Assembly (NCBI GenBank): GCA_036010965.1
Contig: DASCMO010000127.1
Coordinates: 1-32,617 of the forward strand
Source: GCA-2686265 sp036010965
GTDB taxonomy: Bacteria > Planctomycetota > UBA1135 > GCA-002686595
DNA: 32,617 nt
Direction of reading: 5' to 3'
Position 1 is the first letter of the stretch. Each line of letters opens with the position of its first letter. The position numbers and the translations under genes are program-made. The notes beneath the pieces were generated by a model. It did not search any database, was not told where the DNA came from, and saw only the letters and a list, made by a program, of their open reading frames with translations. Below, in pieces: positions 7,885 through 15,227 of the stretch.

Positions 7885-9233
7885 CGGGCGCTCACCGTGG
7901 CCACGCAGGGCTTGCAGAGCAGGTTGGCGTCCTCATCGATGCCCTCGACGCGCACGCGCAGGACATCGCCCGGTTGCGCGTCCGACTCGCCCACCAGGGC
8001 CAGGGCGTCCACTTCCGGAGCGTCCATCTCTCCGCGCGCGACGACTCCGGCGCCCCGATCGACCTCGTCGACAAGGACTTCCAACTCGTCCCCGATGCAC
8101 TCCGCCTGAGAGGCGCGCAGGAGTTCGTCTCGCACGGCGAGGACTGCGCGCGTGCGGGCCTGCACCTCATCCTGCGGCAAGCGGCCCGCGAGTGCGTGGC
8201 TCGCCGTCCCCTCCTCGGCCGAGTAGGGAAAGGCGCCCACACGCGTCAACCGATACTCCTTCAGGAACTGACAGAGTTCCTCCACATCCTCCTCTTCCTC
8301 GCCCGGGAACCCCACCAGCAGGGTGGTGCGAAGGGTGAGGCCGGGCACATCGTCCAGCAGGCGATCGACGATTCTCCGCAGCTGTTCGCCGCTGCCGTGG
8401 CGACGCATGGCGCGCAGCACCGGCGTCGCGACATGCTGGATGGGCATGTCCAGGTAGGTGGCGACGCACGGATGTTCGCGGAGAACGGTGGAGAGGCCCT
8501 CGGGGAGGCGATTGGGGTAGGCGTACATCACGCGCACGCGGTACAGGTCGGGGATGTTCGCCAGGGCTTCCACCAGGTCGGGCAACTCGCCCTGCCCGTC
8601 GCGTCCCCAGGCGGTCGAGTCCTCCGCGACGAGCACGAGTTCGCGCACACCGCAGGCCACCAGCTCGCGTCCCTCGTCCACGAGGTCCGCGAGGACCTTC
8701 GAGCGATGCGGGCCGCGGATCGAGGGAATCGTGCAAAAGCTGCACTGGTGGTCGCAGCCATGGGAGATGCGCAGGAACGCATAGGAACCGGGCGTGGAGA
8801 GGAGCCGCCCGCCCTCGCGGAGAGGCTCGCGCTGGGCGGGGCCCTCCAGGTAGTCGGGTACCGATCGGCCGTCGGTCAGCTCGCGCAACGAGCGGGCGAG
8901 GGCCGCGTAGTCGGAGATCTCGGCGAACAGATCGACCTCGGGCAACTCCTCCCGCAACTTGCGTCGGTAGCGTTGAACGAGGCAACCCGCCACCACGACG
9001 AAGCCGATCTCTCCGCGCCGCTTGCGCTCCAGGAGACCCCGGATGACCTCAAGGGATTCCTCGCGAGCCGGGCCGATGAACGAACAGGTGTTGACCACCA
9101 CGGCCTGGGCCGCGCCGGGGTCATCGGTGACGACCAAGCCCTCCTCCGCCATCCGCCCGAGGATCAACTCCGAGTCGATCAGATTGCGGGCGCAGCCCAG
9201 GTGGACGAGGGAGACGAGGCGGTGGTCACTCAC
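7881..9233 (-). CDS. rimO: ribosomal protein uS12 methylthiotransferase RimO
   Basis: RimO is a radical-SAM enzyme that adds a methylthio group to the conserved aspartate of ribosomal protein uS12. The 450 residues show the N-terminal UPF0004 domain with three cluster-binding cysteines (C14, C50, C84, in HLGCARNLIDSE, NTCSF and AGCLVQRY). The radical-SAM CxxxCxxC motif is at C160, C164 and C167 (GCDHQCSFCTIPSIRG), and a C-terminal TRAM domain spans about 380-446. HLGCARNLIDSE rather than a MiaB-type N-terminus supports RimO over MiaB. The start is GTG at 9233. A TACAAT element about 36 bases upstream may drive the whole rimO-to-priA cluster. Confidence 0.95.
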   Translation of the reverse strand: MSDHRLVSLVHLGCARNLIDSELILGRMAEEGLVVTDDPGAAQAVVVNTCSFIGPAREESLEVIRGLLERKRRGEIGFVVVAGCLVQRYRRKLREELPEVDLFAEISDYAALARSLRELTDGRSVPDYLEGPAQREPLREGGRLLSTPGSYAFLRISHGCDHQCSFCTIPSIRGPHRSKVLADLVDEGRELVACGVRELVLVAEDSTAWGRDGQGELPDLVEALANIPDLYRVRVMYAYPNRLPEGLSTVLREHPCVATYLDMPIQHVATPVLRAMRRHGSGEQLRRIVDRLLDDVPGLTLRTTLLVGFPGEEEEDVEELCQFLKEYRLTRVGAFPYSAEEGTASHALAGRLPQDEVQARTRAVLAVRDELLRASQAECIGDELEVLVDEVDRGAGVVARGEMDAPEVDALALVGESDAQPGDVLRVRVEGIDEDANLLCKPCVATVSAR

Positions 9234-9268
9234 GGCTTGGACGGTCCTGACGGAGAGTCGGGGCCGGG

Positions 9269-9274
9269 ATTGTA
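9269..9274 (-). promoter_or_regulatory. possible -10 element (TACAAT) before rimO
   Basis: Read on the minus strand, the 57-base gap between the ftsK-like stop and the rimO start contains GGGGCTACAATC, one mismatch from the TATAAT consensus. The same 12 bases occur upstream of the GMC oxidoreductase at 22236. There is no recognisable -35 hexamer at 16-18 bases. Predicted transcription would begin near 9262, giving a leader of about 29 bases. Confidence 0.4.
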
Positions 9275-9290
9275 GCCCCTCGGCGCCCTC

Positions 9291-10757
9291 CTAGGAGCCG
9301 TCGGCGAGGGCGAGCCACTCGTCGCGGCTCATCAGGATCTCCCGACTCTTGCCGCCCATGTAGGGTCCGATCAGGCCCCGCTCCTGGAGTTCGTCCAGGA
9401 GGTGACAGGACTGGTCGAAGGTGAGGTCGAAGCCGCGCTGGAGCATGGAGACGGCCACCCGCTCCCGCTCCAGGAAGAGGCACCCGGCCTTCATGAGCAG
9501 ATCCCCGGTCAACTCGGGAGCGGGCTGGGGCTCCAGGACCACCTCGCGCTCGCCCGCGTCAGCCGGCTCGCCATCGTCCATGACCGGCTCGCCAAACAGG
9601 TCCCGCTGGAGGTCGCCCGCGGGCTCCTCAGCGTTTTCCTCCTCTTCGGGCTCTTCTTCCTCGCCCTCCTCCTCGTCAAGCTCGGCGGCGTCCTCGAGCT
9701 CCTCGGAGTCTTCCTCCTCTTCGAACTCCTCTTCCTCGCCCTCCTCCTCCTCCTCCAGCTCGGCGGCGTCCTCGAGCTCCTCGGGCTCCGAGTCGTCCTC
9801 CGAATCTTGCACCTCGACCTCCTCCCGTTCCCAGGAGGGGCGAAGAGGAGTCTGGTCGAGGGGGCGGCCCGTGCCGCTCTCGCCGTCGCTCAGCGCTTCT
9901 TCGGCCGCGTCGTCTTCGCGGTCTGCGGCGGCACGCTCTTCGACTTCGTCGGCAGCCAGATGTGCGTCAGGGGCGTCGACGGAGGACGGACCGTCCTCGT
10001 CAACTCCCGACTGCACGGAAGCCACTTCACGCGTACCTGTGTTCGTTCGTTCGAATCCATCGTCTGTATCGAGGGCCTGAGCCCCCGCGGGAACCTCGCC
10101 ACTGAGACGAACATCCGCCGGGTAGGAGGAAGAAGGCTCCTGCCAGGTGCCTTCCGTTGTTTCCGTCTCGGGTGCGTAGGTCGGTCGAGTGGGCAGCAAC
10201 GCTTCGGCCTCGTCGGCCGTGACCGCATCCGCGCACTCTTCCCTTGGAGCGGCTGATACCCACCGAAAGTTCCCTGTTTTCGTAGAAAACCAGCCTATAT
10301 CCCGAATCCAGGCGAACCAGGTGGAGGCTGCGATGACCACGGCTCCCAGGATGATCCCAAGCGCCGATCCCACGGAACTCGCCAGGAGCCCGCCGGTCCC
10401 CGCGCCCAGGGTTCCCCCTGCCCCGGGGACGGCGGCGCCCGCGAGCATCGCCAGCCCCGCGGCGCAACCCGTCAGTCCCAGCACGCTGATCAGGGCGTTC
10501 CCGCCACGCCCGAACAGGAAGGAGCGGATGCCTATGACGGCGAAGCCCGCCGAGAGGAGCAAGGCGGGCAGCAGGCCGACCCCGTCCATCACCGTGCGCG
10601 CCAGAGCAGAGGTCCCCGCTGGCTCGGCGGGCACGCCGCGCAGGACAGCCGCGCCGAGCACTACGACGAAGAACGAGCCGGGCAGGAACAGGGCGAACAG
10701 GCCCAGCCACTCTGCGGCCGAGACTTCCTTGGTTTGCTTGTCATTCATCTTCTTCAC
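9291..10757 (-). CDS. FtsK-like membrane protein lacking the motor: four TM segments, acidic linker, FtsK-gamma-like winged helix
   Basis: I know no named family for this 488-residue protein. Hydrophobic helices lie at about 17-39, 60-82, 87-110 and 124-150. A long hydrophilic linker follows that becomes almost purely acidic at about 320-395. Residues 420-488 closely resemble the FtsK gamma DNA-binding domain at the end of the ftsK next door (shared LLQR-like turn, LxDxxxExG and GxKSREI). There is no Walker A, Walker B or other motor sequence. The order membrane-linker-gamma is that of FtsK with the alpha/beta motor removed. The GTG at 10757 overlaps the ftsK stop (GTGA); ATG at 10748 is an alternative. 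A role with FtsK in division or chromosome handling is inferred from domain and position only. Confidence 0.85.
   Translation of the reverse strand: MKKMNDKQTKEVSAAEWLGLFALFLPGSFFVVVLGAAVLRGVPAEPAGTSALARTVMDGVGLLPALLLSAGFAVIGIRSFLFGRGGNALISVLGLTGCAAGLAMLAGAAVPGAGGTLGAGTGGLLASSVGSALGIILGAVVIAASTWFAWIRDIGWFSTKTGNFRWVSAAPREECADAVTADEAEALLPTRPTYAPETETTEGTWQEPSSSYPADVRLSGEVPAGAQALDTDDGFERTNTGTREVASVQSGVDEDGPSSVDAPDAHLAADEVEERAAADREDDAAEEALSDGESGTGRPLDQTPLRPSWEREEVEVQDSEDDSEPEELEDAAELEEEEEGEEEEFEEEEDSEELEDAAELDEEEGEEEEPEEEENAEEPAGDLQRDLFGEPVMDDGEPADAGEREVVLEPQPAPELTGDLLMKAGCLFLERERVAVSMLQRGFDLTFDQSCHLLDELQERGLIGPYMGGKSREILMSRDEWLALADGS
9631..9786 (-). repeat. two tandem 78-base units encoding an acidic 26-residue repeat
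   Basis: A 28-base sequence beginning AGCTCGGCGGCGTCCTCGAG (+ strand) occurs identically at 9679-9706 and 9757-9784, exactly 78 bases apart. It marks two in-frame copies of a unit that reads EELEDAAEL followed by a run of glutamates. This is an internal duplication within the acidic linker of the ftsK-like gene. Confidence 0.8.
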
Positions 10758-13345
10758 TCGTCGGCGTTCGAAATCTCAGCGGACATACCGGTCTGTTCTT
10801 CCCAGTCCTTCAGGGTGATCATGATCTCGCGCGACTTGCTGCCTCGGTGGTCGCCCAGGATGCCCTCCTCGGTCATCTGGTCGATGAGGCGCGAGGCCCG
10901 CGTGTAGCCAACGCTCAGAGCCCGCTGGAGGAGACTCGCGGACCCACGGCGCGTCTTCAGCACCACCCGCACGGCCTCGTCCCACAGGGGGTCGTCGGGG
11001 CCGCTACCCACGCCGCCCGCACCGGGTTTCGCCGTCCCCGTGGCGCACTGTACGATCTCCTGATTGAAGGTCGGTGCGGAGTCCTGGCAGACGAAGTCCA
11101 CGACGGCCTGCAGCTCGTGATCCTCCACCAGAGCGCCCTGCACGCGCCGGATCGTGGAGGTCTGCGGCGGCGTGTAGAGCATATCCCCGCCGCCCAGGAG
11201 CTTCTCCGCTCCCATCGCGTCCAGGATCACCCTGCTGTCGATCTTGCTGGCCACCTGGAAGGCGATGCGCGTCGGAAGGTTGCCCTTGATGACGCCCGTG
11301 ATGATGTCGGTGGAAGGCCGCTGCGTGGCGAGGATGACGTGGATTCCCACGGCGCGCGACTTCTGCGCCAAGCGCGTGATGGCCGATTCGGCTTCTTTCT
11401 TGGACACCATCATCAGGTCGGCCATCTCGTCGATGACGACCACGATGTAGGGCAGGTGGCGCGGCGTGCGCTCCTCGCTGAAGTGCTCACCGATCCTATC
11501 CCGCAGCTTATCCTCACCCAGCGCGTTGAAGTCCTTGATGCTACGGACGCCGGCGTCCTTGAAGAGCTCGTAGCGCCCTTCCATCTTCTCGACCAGCCAG
11601 TTCACCACATTGGCCGCCTGACGCGCGTCGGTCACGACCGGCAGCAGCAGGTGGGGCACCTTCGAGAATATCTGCAACTCGACCATCTTCGGGTCGACGA
11701 GGACCATCTGCACATCGTGAGGCGAGCGCGTCAGCAGCAAGCTCGCCAGGATCGTGTTGATGCAGACCGACTTGCCCGAGCCCGTCGTACCAGCGATCAA
11801 CAGGTGCGGCATGCGCGAGAGATCCTCGACGACCGGTGTGCCCTCGGCGTCCATGCCCAAAAACAGCGGCAGAGGCATGAAGCTCTTGTCGTAGGCCCGC
11901 TTGTGGATCAGCTCCCGTAGGCGAACGACGCGACGCTTCTTGTTGGGAACCTCGATCCCCACCGTCGACCGGCCCGGAATGGGCGCGATGATGCGCACGC
12001 TCTGGGCCTTGAGGGCGGCCGCGATCTCCTGGCTCAGCTGGGTGACCTTGTTCATGCGAGTACCCTGGGCCACGGTCAGCTCGAACAGGGTCACCGCCGG
12101 CCCGACCTGAGCCGCCACGACCTCGGACTCGACCCGAAAGCTCTTCAAGGCGTTCTCGAGCTTGGTGGCCGCCGCCTTGAGGTCCCCGGCCACGGCCTCG
12201 CTTCCGCCGGGGGCTTCGAGCAGGTCGAGGGGCGGAAAAGTCCAGGGACCGCGCGGGGGCGTCGGAGTCTCGTAGGACAGGGCTCCCACGCGAACGCCGC
12301 TCGCAGCGGCAGTTCGCGTGCGCTTCTTCGGCGCGGGAACAACCTCGCGCTCGGGGAGGTCCTCTTCGTCCTCTTCCTCTTCCTCCTCGTACTCGTCTTC
12401 CCCTTCCTCTTCCTCCTCGTACTCGTCTTCCTCTTCCTCTTCCTCTTCCTCCTCGTACTCGTCTTCCTCTTCGTCCTCGTACTCGTACTCGTCTTCGTCG
12501 AGCTCCTCCTCATCGGAGGGAGTCGCAGCGCCCCGCGCAGAAGAGGATGCCTCGTCTTCCTGCTTGAGATCGCGGGCGCTCAAGAACTCCCAGAGGCCCG
12601 CCAGGAGCCGACCGAACCAGCGCAGCACGGCGGCGCCGAGTCCCTCCCCGCGCTTCTCACGCCGCTCCCGGGCCCAGGCCGCCAAGGACTGGATCGCCGG
12701 ATAGAAAGCCATCTCGGTGGCCAGGGTGAACGACACCAGGAGCAGCAGGGTGAGCAAGATCCACAGACCGGGCATTCCGAACTTCGGAACCAGGACATCC
12801 TGCACGGTCACCAGCGCCAGCCAGCCCCCCGGTCCGTAGGGAAAGCGCGCACTCACCAGGCTGCCCTGCCCTTCCGCGATGCGGTGCTCGGCGCTCAGCT
12901 CGGGGCCGATGCCCAGCTGGATCATGAAGCTCGCGCAGAGGACGAAGCAGACGCCGCCGAACAGGCGCAACGACGGCCACGCGACCTCCTTGCGCGCCAG
13001 GAGCACGAAGCCCCATGCGAGGCCCAGGAGGGCGACCAGGTAGGCGCCCCAGCCGGCGACGAGCAGGGCGCCGTGAGCGAACCAGAAGCCGGCCTGCCCG
13101 CCCCAGTTGCGGCCCGCCGCGTCGGGACTGTCGATCGGCGCGTGGTGGCTGACGATCGAGACCAACAGCCACAGGGAAGCCCCGATCAGGACCAGGCCCT
13201 TGATCTCCTGCAGGCGCTCGGAGACCACCTCATCGACCGGTCGGCCGAAGAGGAACCCGGCCACGAGCTGGCGCAGGCGTGACAGCCTGCCGCCCGAACG
13301 ACCTCTCTTCTTGCCCCTGCGCTTGCCCTTGCCCCTACGGGCCAT
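10754..13345 (-). CDS. ftsK: DNA translocase FtsK
   Basis: FtsK is the septal DNA pump that moves chromosome ends across the closing septum and activates dimer resolution. From ATG 13345 the protein has 863 residues. It starts with a basic tail (RRGKGKRRGKKRGR), then four membrane segments (about 48-67, 87-117, 126-147, 191-215) and an acidic linker (277-330, almost all E and D with Y). The RecA-like motor has Walker A GTTGSGKS (519-526), Walker B VVVIDEMAD (634-642) and ATQRPSTDIITGVIKGNLP. The gamma winged helix begins at 787 with recognition helix YTRASRLIDQM and ends GSKSREI. The ATG is preceded by AAGGAGAAGGGACGGAG; a longer frame to 13474 would overlap coaB. The gene lies 103 bases after coaB and overlaps the ftsK-like gene. 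Confidence 0.96.
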   Translation of the reverse strand: MARRGKGKRRGKKRGRSGGRLSRLRQLVAGFLFGRPVDEVVSERLQEIKGLVLIGASLWLLVSIVSHHAPIDSPDAAGRNWGGQAGFWFAHGALLVAGWGAYLVALLGLAWGFVLLARKEVAWPSLRLFGGVCFVLCASFMIQLGIGPELSAEHRIAEGQGSLVSARFPYGPGGWLALVTVQDVLVPKFGMPGLWILLTLLLLVSFTLATEMAFYPAIQSLAAWARERREKRGEGLGAAVLRWFGRLLAGLWEFLSARDLKQEDEASSSARGAATPSDEEELDEDEYEYEDEEEDEYEEEEEEEEEDEYEEEEEGEDEYEEEEEEDEEDLPEREVVPAPKKRTRTAAASGVRVGALSYETPTPPRGPWTFPPLDLLEAPGGSEAVAGDLKAAATKLENALKSFRVESEVVAAQVGPAVTLFELTVAQGTRMNKVTQLSQEIAAALKAQSVRIIAPIPGRSTVGIEVPNKKRRVVRLRELIHKRAYDKSFMPLPLFLGMDAEGTPVVEDLSRMPHLLIAGTTGSGKSVCINTILASLLLTRSPHDVQMVLVDPKMVELQIFSKVPHLLLPVVTDARQAANVVNWLVEKMEGRYELFKDAGVRSIKDFNALGEDKLRDRIGEHFSEERTPRHLPYIVVVIDEMADLMMVSKKEAESAITRLAQKSRAVGIHVILATQRPSTDIITGVIKGNLPTRIAFQVASKIDSRVILDAMGAEKLLGGGDMLYTPPQTSTIRRVQGALVEDHELQAVVDFVCQDSAPTFNQEIVQCATGTAKPGAGGVGSGPDDPLWDEAVRVVLKTRRGSASLLQRALSVGYTRASRLIDQMTEEGILGDHRGSKSREIMITLKDWEEQTGMSAEISNADE
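12356..12517 (-). repeat. low-complexity acidic tract in ftsK, imperfect repeats encoding EEDEYEEEE
   Basis: On the + strand this stretch is a run of TCC, TCG and TTC triplets in which CCTCGTACTCGTCTTCC recurs three times, with a further variant containing a doubled GTACTC. It encodes about 54 residues that are nearly all Glu or Asp with regularly placed Tyr. The repeats are in frame, so copy number changes would only alter linker length. Confidence 0.8.
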
Positions 13346-13368
13346 GTCTCCGTCCCTTCTCCTTGCCG

Positions 13369-13385
13369 GCCGGCTCCCTGCCGGC
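13369..13385 (-). other. hairpin in the ftsK leader
   Basis: GCCGGC, a five-base loop and GCCGGC form a perfect six-base-pair stem in the 103-base gap between coaB and ftsK, about 23 bases before the ftsK ATG. There is no T-run, so it is not a canonical terminator. It could affect mRNA stability or polarity, or be chance in GC-rich DNA. Confidence 0.3.
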
Positions 13386-13448
13386 GCCTCGCCGTGTTTC
13401 AGTACGCTGTGTTTCGACGCGCTCGAGGGCGCCGGCACCCGGCCACCC

Positions 13449-14105
13449 TCAGCGCTCGACGCAGAGCCCGACAAGCACGCGCGCGATCCGGTCCTTGCTC
13501 AGATCGGCGAGTTCCCGCCGGCTCCCGTCCCTGCCCAGGATCCTCACACTGGCGCGGGTGGCATTCAAGGCCGAGCTGTCATTGAGGACGATGTAATCCG
13601 CCCCTTTTCGCGCCATTTTCGCCCGCGCGCGGCGCACGCCGGAGCTCGTTTCCAGGGCGAACCCCACCACCAGGCGCTCTCCCTTGCGCCGGGCCACGGT
13701 GGCCAGGATGTCCGGATTGCGGACCAGCTCCAGGCTCACCCGGCGGCTCCCGGCGTCCTTGGCGCGCCACTTACCCGATAGCCGTCGCGCCGGCCGCCAG
13801 TCGGCCACCGCCGCGCACATGTAGAGGGCGTCGGCCTCGGAGAACTCCGCGCGCACCGCCGCCAGCATCTCGCGCGCGCTGACCACGTCAATCCTGCGCA
13901 CTCCGGGGGGGGTTTTCTGGTGCACCGGGCCGCTGATCAAGGTCACCCGGCACCCCGCCCGCGCCGCGGCCCGGGCGATGGCGAAGCCCATGCGACCGCT
14001 GGACTCGTTGGACAGGTAGCGCACCGGGTCCACGTGCTCACGCGTCGGCCCGGCGGTCACGACCACCCGCGGTCGCCGGCGGCGCCCTGCGCCCGGCGAG
14101 CTCAT
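13449..14105 (-). CDS. coaB: phosphopantothenate--cysteine ligase (CoaB, stand-alone)
   Basis: CoaB joins 4'-phosphopantothenate and cysteine using CTP, in coenzyme A synthesis. The 218-residue protein is the C-terminal half of the usual bifunctional CoaBC. It begins VVVTAGPTREHVDPVRYLSN, continues SSGRMG and MCAAVADWRP, and has LELVRNPDIL and VVGFALET. The ATG at 14105 overlaps the coaC stop (ATGA); the open frame further upstream is only a shadow of coaC. CoaB and CoaC are therefore separate polypeptides, made from overlapping genes, and must act in sequence or as a complex. Confidence 0.93.
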   Translation of the reverse strand: MSSPGAGRRRRPRVVVTAGPTREHVDPVRYLSNESSGRMGFAIARAAARAGCRVTLISGPVHQKTPPGVRRIDVVSAREMLAAVRAEFSEADALYMCAAVADWRPARRLSGKWRAKDAGSRRVSLELVRNPDILATVARRKGERLVVGFALETSSGVRRARAKMARKGADYIVLNDSSALNATRASVRILGRDGSRRELADLSKDRIARVLVGLCVER

Positions 14106-14644
14106 CGAGCGAGCAGCGATGCCAGGCGGGCGACGATCGCCTCCGGCTCGGCGAGCCGCCCGGGGCCCTCGTCGCCGCAAGCCAACACGCCTTCCTCGGG
14201 CTCGATCAGGGTCCAGCCGTCCTCGACGAGCGCCTCGATGTTGCGCCCCACGGGCGGGTGGGCGAGCATGTTCGGGTTCATGGCGGGACACAGGACCCGC
14301 GGGCGCTCGGCGGGCAGGGCCATGGCGGTCGTGGTCAGCAGATCGCCGCCCAGACCGTGGGCCAAACGGCCGATGACGTCGGCGGTGGCGGGCGCCAGCA
14401 CCAGACACTCGCCCCAGCGCGCCAGCTCGATGTGGTCCATCGCGCCCTCGCGCGTGGGGCCGAACTCGTCGCAGGCGGCCGGTTCGCCGGTCACAGCCTC
14501 GAACAGCTGGAGACTGACGAGCTCGGCGGCCCGCGGCGTCAGGATCGCGCGCACCGAGTGCCCTGCCTGGGTCAGGCGACTCGCCAGATCGCAGGCCTTG
14601 TAGGCGGCAACCGAAGCGCTCACGCCCAAGAGGATGTGGCTCAC
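14102..14644 (-). CDS. coaC: phosphopantothenoylcysteine decarboxylase (CoaC, stand-alone)
   Basis: CoaC is the FMN-dependent decarboxylase that turns 4'-phosphopantothenoylcysteine into 4'-phosphopantetheine. The 180-residue protein has the flavin-binding N-terminus GVSASVAAYK (7-16), the catalytic histidine H71 in DHIELARWGECLVLAPATAD, the PAMN motif (120-123), and the substrate-clamp cysteine C156 in ACGDEGPGR. It ends where the ligase domain would begin in fused CoaBC. The GTG start overlaps the gmk stop (GTGA). Confidence 0.94.
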   Translation of the reverse strand: MSHILLGVSASVAAYKACDLASRLTQAGHSVRAILTPRAAELVSLQLFEAVTGEPAACDEFGPTREGAMDHIELARWGECLVLAPATADVIGRLAHGLGGDLLTTTAMALPAERPRVLCPAMNPNMLAHPPVGRNIEALVEDGWTLIEPEEGVLACGDEGPGRLAEPEAIVARLASLLAR

Positions 14645-15222
14645 GCCGACACCTCCCCCAGGGGACCGAGCCCGATCAGGCCGCGGACCTCCTCCAGCGC
14701 CCGCTCGAGGTCATCGTTGATCACGACATGATCGTACTTCACCCGCTCGCGATCCTCGTCCTCGGCCTTGGCCAATCGGCGCTCGACCACTTCGGGGAGG
14801 TCCGTACCGCGGCCCACGAGGCGCCGGCGGAGCTCCTCGCCGTCGGGAGGGACGATGAAGATGGAGAGACCGGGGATCCGCTGGGCCCGGATCTGATTGG
14901 CGCCCTGGACATCGATCTCCAGCAGAAAGATGTGCCCGGACTCCAGGGCGGCGTCCATCTGGGCGGAGAGGGTCCCGTACATGTGGCCGTGGACCTCGGC
15001 ATGCTCCAGGAACTCTCCGCGCCCCCTCCGCTCGGCGAACTCCTCGGGGGTCAGGAAGAAGTAGTCGCGCCCGTCCACCTCGCCCGCGCGCCTTGGACGC
15101 GTCGTCGCCGAGATGGAGAAGACCAGGCGCGGGTCCTCCAGTAAGGCGCGGCAGACCGTGCTCTTGCCCGCTCCCGAGGGACCGGAGATCAGCACCATCT
15201 TGCCCTCGCGCAGGTCGCTCAC
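14641..15222 (-). CDS. gmk: guanylate kinase
   Basis: Guanylate kinase phosphorylates GMP to GDP using ATP. The 193-residue protein has the P-loop SGPSGAGKST (13-22), the GMP-binding segment SATTRPRRAGEVDGRDYFF, GEFLEHAEVHGHMYGT, and the LLEIDVQGA strand. The lid region contains RGTDLPEVVERRL. The GTG at 15222 follows the yicC stop by five bases and gives a normal N-terminus; the upstream open frame is out-of-frame yicC sequence. The yicC-gmk-coaC-coaB order is a common bacterial arrangement (rpoZ, often present too, is absent here). Confidence 0.95.
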   Translation of the reverse strand: MSDLREGKMVLISGPSGAGKSTVCRALLEDPRLVFSISATTRPRRAGEVDGRDYFFLTPEEFAERRGRGEFLEHAEVHGHMYGTLSAQMDAALESGHIFLLEIDVQGANQIRAQRIPGLSIFIVPPDGEELRRRLVGRGTDLPEVVERRLAKAEDEDRERVKYDHVVINDDLERALEEVRGLIGLGPLGEVSA

Positions 15223-15227
15223 GGCCC

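Noticed and set aside
10276..10290. AT-rich patch with palindrome GTTTTCGTAGAAAAC inside the ftsK-like gene
   Set aside because: It is striking against the GC-rich background and could be an internal promoter or protein site. However, it is fully coding (between the last membrane helix and the linker), has no -10/-35 pair, and no gene starts nearby.
12356..12517. Possible CRISPR-like array from the regular CCTCGTACTCG repeats
   Set aside because: Units are short, contiguous and in frame with an acidic protein linker, with no unique spacers and no cas genes.
12318..12704. Serine-rich + strand frame (S/Y repeats)
   Set aside because: It is the antisense reading of the FtsK acidic tract (GAG/GAA read as CTC/TTC in another frame). 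It has no independent coding signal.
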